The position numbers and the translations under genes were made by a program. DNA of 32,593 nucleotides from UBA1275 sp038124025 (GTDB taxonomy: Bacteria > Bacteroidota > Rhodothermia > Balneolales > Balneolaceae), in the NCBI GenBank assembly GCA_038124025.1, contig JAYPBC010000024.1, positions 1 to 32,593 on the forward strand, written 5' to 3'. Under the pieces are notes generated by a model. It worked only from the letters and a program-made list of their open reading frames with translations, was not told the origin of the DNA and made no database searches. Below are positions 26,201-32,593 of this stretch, piece after piece (the first letter of the stretch is position 1; every line of letters begins with the position of its first letter).

Positions 26201-26222
26201 CGGAGTTCAATTTTCATTTTAA
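23208..26222 (+). CDS. TonB-dependent receptor with carboxypeptidase-regulatory-like domain
   Basis: A 1004-residue outer-membrane transporter. The signal peptide runs to about 35 (NVFAQ). Residues about 38-125 are a CarboxypepD_reg-like beta-sandwich (GKITGTLLDADTKEPLIGA, DVDGNYLMLNVAPGTY), common in SusC-type and other Bacteroidota receptors. The plug follows at about 140-245 (DVIQLQAGVNV, IHIRGGRTTEVSYVVDGI, FNAEHGQALSGVVNVVTKSG). The remainder is a beta-barrel ending with the aromatic F (VQLGVQFSF). No SusD-type lipoprotein gene follows, so it is not a classical SusCD pair; a T9SS surface protein takes that place. I chose the ATG at 23208; a TTG at 23178 in frame would overlap the foldase gene. 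The substrate is unknown. Confidence 0.92.
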   Translation: MRKMLAKYIARFRKIPVGYLSVCMVLFLMSNVFAQSGKITGTLLDADTKEPLIGATVGIQGTTKGAITDVDGNYLMLNVAPGTYVLEARYIGYARVAVQDVIVRTDLTTTQNFELSLESFEGEEIVVVAERQAVIKDITSSEARVSSDEIAKLPVQEISDVIQLQAGVNVGNDGGIHIRGGRTTEVSYVVDGIRVTDDYDGSNGLRLENESIQELQVISGSFNAEHGQALSGVVNVVTKSGNNNFEASFRGWGGGYLATNESQLYDGIGTDLSGFNPTRMYNYTASVSGPIIRDKLTFFATARTFKNEGWLTGRNAYSPHGKYVERVPLGTDLSTYETLYGERIDLSLPYYTADTVIVQGQEFLEIRDDGTRDSSLVNMNRFETQSFQGNVEFKPLAWLKFNLIGTYAQEEGRAFDFANRFVPNGMNSTFRNNYSLNFKTTITPSANTFVTVNLANRYNEFNSYLYEDPWDPRYFNYENLSNPLFGTSNVLYGNQITSAGQFNTYGTNNSRFNRFTDSYIAKAELSSQINEHHFIKAGVSAQFDEIFFESISLSPLSQQGVSIPEGAPQELIDKGLIELGYPEINSPGFQRYTEKPRNYSAYIQDKIEYDNLIINVGLRFDYFDPNTDIPADPEDPDINLPTKSENLYTDTNGNGQQDEGEPSLTVADRQAYWWKAASTKYQISPRIGVAYPINDGGVIYFSYGYFFQMPSYDRLYTNSQILLSQTGGDQGLFGNPNLEAEKSIQYELGLKQEIFDGTAIELTGYYKDTRDYVSSRPQITGAPSITYGIYYNRDFSKSLGTTFAFNQFVNQRFNFGLDYTFSVVEGSNSDPASEYFAILGQGSQIDSTNQSNTLTKIIQPLNWDRTHIINGSMFFTGDTWGTNVLARFASGTPYTPDRNIPGVLVGEVASTRDLRNTARLPNRFTLDINAYKNIDLEGDAQLQIFLNVYNLLDTKIINGVYSDSGLPTRPLPARVIPRAHPDFYNNPTFYAEPRRVQLGVQFSF

Positions 26223-26224
26223 GC

Positions 26225-29200
26225 ATGCGAATGTATCATATGCCCTATAAATATCTCTATATCACAGTAATCATTGCCTTGTTGGGGATTTCAATTCCGG
26301 AAAGTTTCGCCCAAGTATCTAATTATGAGCCAAGCGAAGAACGATCCGATTTCAATAACCGCAAAATATCCATTATGGATGGAAACAGGCTACGTGCTAC
26401 CTATCATAATAATGGCCATGCTGGACGTAGAAATTCCGGGGCACTTAATGAATTGCTATTCGAATTTCCAAGGAATACGAATAGGGAGTACATGTATTTC
26501 ATGAGTGTGATGTTTGGGACCGAGGTACCGAATCAAAACACCCCTGAAGATGATGTGTTTCCTTTGGTGAATACTGCATCATACAAAACCTCACGAGATG
26601 GGCGAAGTAACTGGTCTTTGAACCCAATAGACGGTTATACAAGGGATGATTCTGATGAAATGGCACGTAGTGATCGTGGTCCTGATTCCCCATTAGGCAA
26701 TACTTGGCCCAATGCGTGGCCCGATAAATTTGAAGATGGAGGAGATGGTTGGGCCGGTTCGTGGAACGGGTATTTTGGTCGGGATCAATTCAATGCCGAC
26801 GTGGAATTCTATTATAAGGCAGGTGATGATACTTACACCCGTTATGTGGGTTCACGATACCAGCCCGATGAAACCGACCCTACCCGAGGTGGTTTGGGTT
26901 TAATTTTGGAAACGCGCATTTTGGCATGGTCGCAAACATTGGTAAATGCTACACATTTCAATTTGTTTGAGCTAAAAAATGATGCTAGTTACGATTATCC
27001 TAGAATGGCTTTTGGGCTTTGGATTGCTGATTTTGTAGCAGGTGGAGGCCCTACCGATACTCCACTGTTTGATAATATTCGTGCCATTGCTTATTTGACC
27101 GACACGGACCGGCTTAGTGGCGGTAATGTGTTTGACGGGGGCTTAATTGGAGAAATGGGCTTGAAATTCATTGAAACTCCAGGGAATCCAATTGATGGAA
27201 TTGATAATGACGGTGATAGTGATAACTACAATACGAGTAGTGATATTTATGACCCGGAAAATGTTGATTTATATACCCGTTTGACTTCAGCAGCAGGAGG
27301 ATTCTATGATGATATTTCTACGGTACAGGATACTATGGTTCGTGTCTTTACTGCTGCCGACTTTGAAGAGCGTGTTATCAATATTGGAGATCCTGTTGTT
27401 CTAATTCAAGATGACCATAGTCGAGTGATTCATACCTATGATGGGAGTACATTTGTATCTCAAGGTCGTAGCTATGATTTTGGAGGTGCCCCTTTTACTG
27501 TTCAAGAAGATCTACTTCCTGAAACCGATGAGGATTTTGGTATTCACATAGATGGGTTGGATAACGATTTCGACGGGTTAATTGATGAAAACCAACCCAA
27601 TCATCTTACTAAGAGTACCTACATACCAGCATTGGATCAGTTTCAAACCCGTCCTGTACGATTTATCAACTATCTGGAATTCAGTGTTGGTGATACGCTA
27701 CAAAAAGGATTAATTGTTCCAAATCAGACTATTCGAGCACGAATCTTAGCAGATGCAGCCTTTGCTTCTCTAGTCAACGATGAATATGCAGGGAGGTTTC
27801 AGAATTTTCATACAAGTGCTCCTATGATGGATGAAGGTCGTGAAGATTATTTTGATAATGATGACGATTGGAATATCCTAATTGATGATGTGGGAATTCA
27901 AGGCGATCCAAATTTTGCAAGTTTAGGGCAAGGTGATGGATTCCCAACATCGGGTGCAGGTACTGTATTTCCAGGAGAATCTGGCATTGATAAAACAGAC
28001 GTAAGTGAAACGGATCTTATAGGTGTATCACGAGTTCGTATTTTTGATGCAGGGTCTATGCAAGTTACTCAAGATGCTGATATTTGGCTGCGTTATTTGA
28101 TACCAGGTGAGTTTGTAGAAAAACAAGGAACTGATTCTGATATTTATGTGTCGTCTGGATTATTTCCTCTTGCAAAAGGTAGCTCTGAACGTTTCGCTGT
28201 GGCTATAACAGCAGCCCAAGAAAACCAACAAAACGCTTTGTTCGATCGTCAACGTGTTAATCAGCGTTTGGAAGATGCTACCAAAGCCTATGAGGCCGAT
28301 TATCAATTTGCAGTAGCACCGGATCCTCCAATTATTAGCTCAGTACCAGGAAATGGTAAAGTAACTCTATATTGGGATACTAATTCTGAGAATTCGTTTG
28401 ATAGATATATGAATCTTCAAACGGGTAATGGTTATGATTTTGAGGGTTATAAAGTGTATCGTACCACTGATGTATCTTTTGAAGAAATTAGAAGTATAAC
28501 AGATGGTCGCGGTGGGAAAACCTTTTTGCAACCTGTCGCAATATACGACCTACAAAATGGGGTATTTGGTTTTCATCCAGTTTCTGAAAATGGTTTACAA
28601 TTTAATATGGGTAGTGACTCAGGTATTCGTCGTATATATGAGGATACTACAATCGTTAATGGTCGTAAATACTATTATGCGGTTACTGCTTTCGACCGTG
28701 GTTTAGAGCAAGCGGGGATAAGTCCTTCTGAATCACCTGTTCAGATCTCTCTTAACCCTGATGGTAGTGTAGATTTCGGGCAAAATGTACTTGAAGTACG
28801 AGCGTCTAGAGAACAAGCCGGTTATATTAGTCCTACCAGTCCACAAGCGGCTATATATCAGGGGGCACCTGGCGGGACTGTTGAGGTGGAGGTGATTGAT
28901 CCAACGGAGTTAAAGGCAGACAATTTGTATGATGTAGTCTTTGAAGATACCTTATTAAGTGGAGGCTCGAATCCAGATACGCTCAAGACAAAAAATTTCA
29001 CCCTTCGTAACATTACCACCGGTTCCCCTGATACCTTACTTTCCCGTTACAATAGTTTAAATGGAGGTGGTAATCCTGTAACTGAGGGTTTCATTGTACG
29101 AGTCACGAACATTGAATCCTTTGGATTAAACGAAGCACGTTCAGGCTGGTTTACTTCAGATCCTGAAGCTATGGATATTCATGGATTTTCTTTTGTAACT

Positions 29201-30083
29201 CAAGCAGCACCTAAGGTATCCGATTATGAATTAATTGTAGGGGATAATGTAGGATACGGGCAGTCTACCGAAAAGGAAATCGAAGTAGCAACGGGTATTT
29301 TTCAGACCTTACCATCCATACCTACTAATTTTAAAGTCATTAATACCTATACTGGAGTTGAAGCCAAATATGCCTTTGCAGATTTGAATGTAAACAACTC
29401 TTTCCAGCAAAGATGTAATCCAACTATTATCATACCCGGTAATTATACGCCCCCAGAACCAGGTAATATCTCAGCAGTAGCTGGTTTTAGTGGACGTTGT
29501 TCTGATGTATTGTTTTTGATAGAAGATTTTAGAGGGACAAAGGATACACTTACCTATAAAATCGAAATGGCGCCATTGCTCATAGACGGTAATCTGGAAA
29601 CTAGAAATCCAGTAGCTGGTGATACGCTTAAAATATTTACAACCAAGCCATTCTCATCTAATGATATATTCCGTTTTCGGTTTGACAGTGAAAACATACC
29701 GCGCATAGACGCTGACTCGGCAGCATCTGCCCTAGACGATGTATTGGTCATCCCCAACCCTTATAAGGTGGCCAATATATACGAGCCAAGCGTAACAAAC
29801 ACTAATTTTCAGCATAACCGTGAGCTCCATTTTACAGGTATGCCTGCTCCATCTACTCTTCGGATATTTACGGTCTCGGGGGTTCTTTTACGTGAAATAT
29901 CAATCACAGAATCAGACTTGACCAGTGCATATGGCGGGTCTTATGTTTGGAATATGCTCACGAAAGACAATTTAGAAATCTCCTACGGTATCTATCTCTA
30001 TCATATTGAAGCACCTGGTATTGNNNNNNNNNNCCATAGAAAGTTTTGGTGAAAAAGTGGGTAAATTTGGGGTTATAAAATAA
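26225..30083 (+). CDS. Large secreted protein with FnIII-like domain and type IX sorting signal (frame broken by a gap)
   Basis: About 1285 residues are visible. A signal peptide ends near 30 (ESFAQ). Acidic, calcium-loop-like stretches occur at about 322-335 (DGIDNDGDSDNYN), 443-458 (DGLDNDFDGLIDENQP) and 540-555 (DNDDDWNILIDD). A fibronectin-III-like domain lies at about 697-825 (PPIISSVPGNGKVTLYWD, EGYKVYRTTD, GRKYYYAVTAFDRG). A type A T9SS sorting domain begins at about 1171 (VLVIPNPYKV) with LRIFTVSGVLLREI and YGIYLYHIEAPG. After ten N the reading frame shifts by one; the true end is ESFGEKVGKFGVIK with a TAA at 30081-30083, the usual KF.(I/V)K tail. The protein is probably exported through SprA and fixed on the cell surface. 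The start is 2 bp after the receptor stop and the PorV-like gene follows 7 bp later. Its binding function is unknown. Confidence 0.85.
30024..30033. other. Assembly gap (10 N)
   Basis: Ten N inside the C-terminal sorting domain of the large T9SS protein. The frame on the left and the frame that ends in KVGKFGVIK on the right differ by one base, so the true gap length is not 10; it must be a multiple of three. Confidence 0.97.
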
Positions 30084-30090
30084 GGCATTT

Positions 30091-31113
30091 ATGATAACAC
30101 AACGAATTACATCACGTTTAGTCTGGACACTTATTTTGATAGCTCTTCCGGTTGCTGCATATCCGCAATTATCTAAGGTGGGTACTTCCGCTGCTGAATT
30201 CCTGCGAATTCCAGTGGGTGCTCGCGCCTCATCTATGGCAGCATACACTGCTAATATGAATGATGGTTCGTCTATGGTACTAAATCCGGCTGGCTTAGCT
30301 ACTTTAGCTAATAGTGAAGTACTTGTAGAGATAACACCCTGGTATTTAGATATGACCCATAGTTTTTTTGGGGCAGCAATGTCTACAGAAAAGGGAGTAT
30401 TTGGTGTTCATGTGCTTTCATTGAATTATGGTGAATTTGAAGAAACTACCGCTGAGGCACAAGGATTAACTGGGCGTACTTTTAGTGCCTATTCCGTATC
30501 CTTTGGTCTCACTTATGCAAGGCAGTTACTTCCTCAATTTAGTATTGGAGGTACTGCAAAAGTGGTGCATGAGCAAATTGCTAAGAGCTCAGCTTCGGCC
30601 TTAGCCTTTGATATCGGAACAGTCTATCAAACACCCTTCGATAATATTCGATTTGGAGTCAGTGTCACAAATTTTGGGTCTAAGTTACAAATGAATGGAA
30701 ATGATCTGATTATTAATTCGGACCCAGATAAATCACAATCAGGGAATTATGAACCCGATGCTTTACTTGCTACACAGGCTTTTGATCTTCCGTTAATGCT
30801 TAAAGTAGGGCTAACGTGGGATGCATTTGAACAAGAGAATATGCGTTTGACTCTTTCTGTGGATGGAAACAACCCGTCTAACAATACTCAAAGTGTTAGC
30901 GTTGGTGGTGAAATGCTATTAGCTAATGAACAAGTCATGTTACGCGCCGGTTTGCCATATTTAGGGCAAGAAGATAGGATTGAGACGTTTACCTCTGGAA
31001 TTGGAGTTCGATATCGAACATCCAATGGTCTTGGACTTGGTTTCAACTACAGTTATCATGGATATGATTACTTGGGAGATGTCAACAAATTAAGTTTGCA
31101 GATTTACTTTTAA
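30091..31113 (+). CDS. PorV/PorQ-family outer-membrane protein
   Basis: A 340-residue FadL-like beta-barrel protein of the PorV/PorQ family. The signal peptide runs to about 25 (AAYPQ). The family signature follows at once: VGTSAAEFLRIPVGARASSMA (residues 30-50), with NDGSSMVLNPAGLATL (57-72). Amphipathic strands then run to the C-terminal aromatic residue (LSLQIYF). PorV binds T9SS cargo at the SprA pore and delivers it to the sortase; PorQ works with PorZ. This copy is encoded directly after a T9SS-sorted protein and is likely a dedicated shuttle or barrel partner for it, which is inference. It is shorter than typical PorV (about 380-390), so the housekeeping PorV is probably elsewhere. Confidence 0.88.
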   Translation: MITQRITSRLVWTLILIALPVAAYPQLSKVGTSAAEFLRIPVGARASSMAAYTANMNDGSSMVLNPAGLATLANSEVLVEITPWYLDMTHSFFGAAMSTEKGVFGVHVLSLNYGEFEETTAEAQGLTGRTFSAYSVSFGLTYARQLLPQFSIGGTAKVVHEQIAKSSASALAFDIGTVYQTPFDNIRFGVSVTNFGSKLQMNGNDLIINSDPDKSQSGNYEPDALLATQAFDLPLMLKVGLTWDAFEQENMRLTLSVDGNNPSNNTQSVSVGGEMLLANEQVMLRAGLPYLGQEDRIETFTSGIGVRYRTSNGLGLGFNYSYHGYDYLGDVNKLSLQIYF

Positions 31114-31142
31114 CCATAACAATAACAAAAACAGGAGTCGAA

Positions 31143-32593
31143 ATGACCCACAAATACAATATACTCCAATGGAGTAGTCGAAGTATGATGGGCTTATTTG
31201 TATTCGTAAGTTTATTTACATTTACAAATATTGAAGCACAAGCCCAGGATCCAGTTTGGACCATTAATGCCCCTACGAGCAATTGGTTTGGTACTGGAAA
31301 TACCGAGCGTGGATTAGGTTTTAATCCATCTACTGGTAATTTAATTGTAGCCAGCCGTCAAGGTGGAGTTACTCCAATACTGATTGACGCAGCCACGGGT
31401 GATTCGGTTGGTATGCTAAAAACGATTCGTTCGGCCAAGGAGAATCCGGAAGCACTTTGGACTATTACTGCCCCAACGAGTAACTGGTTTGGTACTGGAA
31501 ATACCGAGCGTGGATTAGGTTTTAATCCGGCCACAGGCAATCTAATTGTAGCTAGCCGTCAAGGAGGAGTTAGCCCTGTATTAGTAGATGCAGCCACGGG
31601 TGATTCGGTTGGTATTCTATCAAACACGGGTATATCTGGTGGTACCTTTCCTTTTAACCAAATCAAAGCAAGTGCCGACGGTCAGATCTTTACGGCTAAC
31701 TTAGCGATCAATGCTACATCAAAGATCTATCGATGGGCGAATGAGACGGCTGAGCCAGAGTTAGTCTTTGAAGATTCATTAGGTCAACGTCTAGGCGATT
31801 CCTTTGGGGTTATTGGCTCTGGTGATAGCGTGCATGTATTCTTATCAGGAAGTGGCGCTACTAAAGTAGTACCTTTCTTCTGGGATGGCACAAGCCTAAC
31901 TAAAAAAGCTGATTTTACAGTTGCTGCTAGTGAAGCCCGAGGTGGATTTTCTGGTCATGCTATTGCCGACAGTATTGTGATTACGGGTACTGGTACCGCG
32001 CCAAGATACATGAATGCTTTAGATGGTACACTAGGGACACAATTAGCGTCAGCTGATGTGGCATCAGGTGACCTGAATTCAGTAATGGTAAATGACCAAT
32101 TCACCTACAAAGGTAAACACTATGTAGTAGCAGGCCCTGCCTTTACTAATGGTAAATTCTACATGTTAGATGTTACTGACCCAGCAAATGCGACACTAGT
32201 TCATGAGTTAGGACCTATAGGTGCTAATAAAAACCTAAATAATACAGGTGGAGTGGTGTTTGATGATGCAACGGGAAGACTCTACATCATGGATACCAAC
32301 AATGCTATTGCTGCATACAGCATGTCTGACTTTGTGGATATGCCCGTGATAAGTGGGGGTATTTTCCCATTCAATCAGATAAAAGCTACTATTGATGGGC
32401 AAATTTTTACGGCCAACTTAGCCATAAATGGTGAGTCTAGGATCTATCGATGGGCGGATGAATCGGCAGAGCCTGAATTGGTGTATGCTGGTGAGCTAGG
32501 AGGTCGTTTAGGCGATTCCTTTGGGGTTATTGGCTCTAGTGATAGCGTGCATGTATTCTTATCAGGAAGTGGCGCTACTAAAGTAGTACCTTT
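31143..32593 (+). CDS. Secreted DUF4623-like beta-propeller protein with tandem repeats (cut by window edge)
   Basis: 483 codons are visible from the ATG at 31143, which has AGGAG 5 bases upstream. The signal peptide ends near 35 (AQAQD). The body resembles DUF4623/YncE-type propellers: ERGLGFNPSTGNLIVASRQGG, DAATGDSVG, ISGGTFPFNQIKA, DGQIFTANL, KIYRWANE and LGDSFGVIGSGDSVHVF. It is internally duplicated: a 67-codon unit repeats at 31257 and 31458, and a 239-codon unit repeats from 31632 at 32349. It lies 29 bp after the PorV-like gene and probably belongs to the same transcript. Proteins of this type often end in a T9SS sorting domain, which would be beyond the edge. The role is unknown; the ligand-binding or adhesive function is guesswork. 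Confidence 0.75.
   Translation, partial: MTHKYNILQWSSRSMMGLFVFVSLFTFTNIEAQAQDPVWTINAPTSNWFGTGNTERGLGFNPSTGNLIVASRQGGVTPILIDAATGDSVGMLKTIRSAKENPEALWTITAPTSNWFGTGNTERGLGFNPATGNLIVASRQGGVSPVLVDAATGDSVGILSNTGISGGTFPFNQIKASADGQIFTANLAINATSKIYRWANETAEPELVFEDSLGQRLGDSFGVIGSGDSVHVFLSGSGATKVVPFFWDGTSLTKKADFTVAASEARGGFSGHAIADSIVITGTGTAPRYMNALDGTLGTQLASADVASGDLNSVMVNDQFTYKGKHYVVAGPAFTNGKFYMLDVTDPANATLVHELGPIGANKNLNNTGGVVFDDATGRLYIMDTNNAIAAYSMSDFVDMPVISGGIFPFNQIKATIDGQIFTANLAINGESRIYRWADESAEPELVYAGELGGRLGDSFGVIGSSDSVHVFLSGSGATKVVP
31257..31640 (+). repeat. 201-bp tandem duplication in the propeller gene
   Basis: The segment from 31257 recurs in frame 201 bp later (31458). Bases 31284-31327 and 31485-31528 are identical (44 bp), and most other differences are synonymous or conservative. 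The exact nucleotide match suggests recent duplication or gene conversion. Confidence 0.85.
31632..32593 (+). repeat. 717-bp propeller-module duplication
   Basis: The segment beginning ISGGTFPFNQIKA at 31632 recurs 717 bp downstream at 32349. Bases 31792-31876 match 32509-32593 with a single difference (G at 31821, A at 32538). The match runs to the window edge, so the real repeat may be longer. Confidence 0.85.

Noticed and set aside
30034..30052. HRKFW as the real C-terminus of the T9SS protein
   Set aside because: It appears only if the ten N are taken as ten real bases; the neighbouring frame gives the expected KVGKFGVIK tail.
23208..30083. Classical SusC/SusD polysaccharide-uptake pair
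   Set aside because: The receptor resembles SusC in its N-terminal domain, but the next protein has no lipoprotein signal and no SusD-type TPR fold signature; it has a T9SS sorting tail instead.
1..32593. CRISPR arrays, tRNA or rRNA genes, insertion sequences, phage genes
   Set aside because: No regularly spaced short repeats, cloverleaf-like sequences, rRNA-like stretches, transposase motifs or terminal inverted repeats were seen on either strand.

Overview
The window looks like a chromosomal segment from a member of the Bacteroidota in the broad sense, most likely a Balneolota or Rhodothermota relative. The evidence is a giant SprA gene (type IX secretion translocon), a PorV/PorQ-family protein, a C-terminal type IX sorting domain, DUF3467, DUF4290-like and DUF4623-like proteins, an LptF/LptG pair and AT-rich spacers with few Shine-Dalgarno sites. 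The lineage call is inference from gene families, not from a phylogenetic marker.

Layout. 1-1069 (minus): the N-terminal part of an isochorismate synthase (menF) running off the left edge, preceded by a small DUF4290-like gene. 1070-1577: a gene-poor spacer holding a decayed OmpA/MotB C-terminal remnant with a stem-loop at its stop codon. 1578-3027 (plus): a PLP-dependent cystathionine beta-synthase/cysteine synthase core enzyme and a DUF3467 protein. 3079-5570 (minus): lptG and lptF, overlapping by four bases. 5752-13077 (plus): sprA, 2441 codons. 13197-15499 (minus): lnt and rsmI, again overlapping by four bases. 15634-21316 (plus): a tightly packed run of VOC protein, ATP-grasp ligase, CrtI/CrtISO-like flavoprotein, two different rhomboid proteases and ispG. 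21524-32593 (plus): a cell-surface gene cluster with a parvulin-type foldase lipoprotein, a TonB-dependent receptor without SusD, a large T9SS-sorted protein with acidic repeats and an FnIII-like domain, a PorV/PorQ-family barrel, and a repeat-containing DUF4623-like protein cut by the right edge.

How they fit. Much of the window serves envelope biogenesis: LPS export (LptFG), lipoprotein maturation (Lnt), type IX secretion (SprA), outer-membrane folding (foldase lipoprotein) and surface display. The most interesting part is the right third. The 206-bp spacer before the foldase gene carries two 14-bp LacI-family-type operators exactly 92 bp apart, each lying between plausible -35 and -10 hexamers. 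This suggests a ligand-inducible operon that makes a receptor, a secreted surface protein and its own PorV-type shuttle. No LacI-type regulator gene is in the window.

Caveats. A 10-N assembly gap at 30024-30033 breaks the reading frame of the large T9SS protein; its true C-terminus can be read on the far side. No rRNA, tRNA, CRISPR array, insertion sequence or phage gene was recognised.
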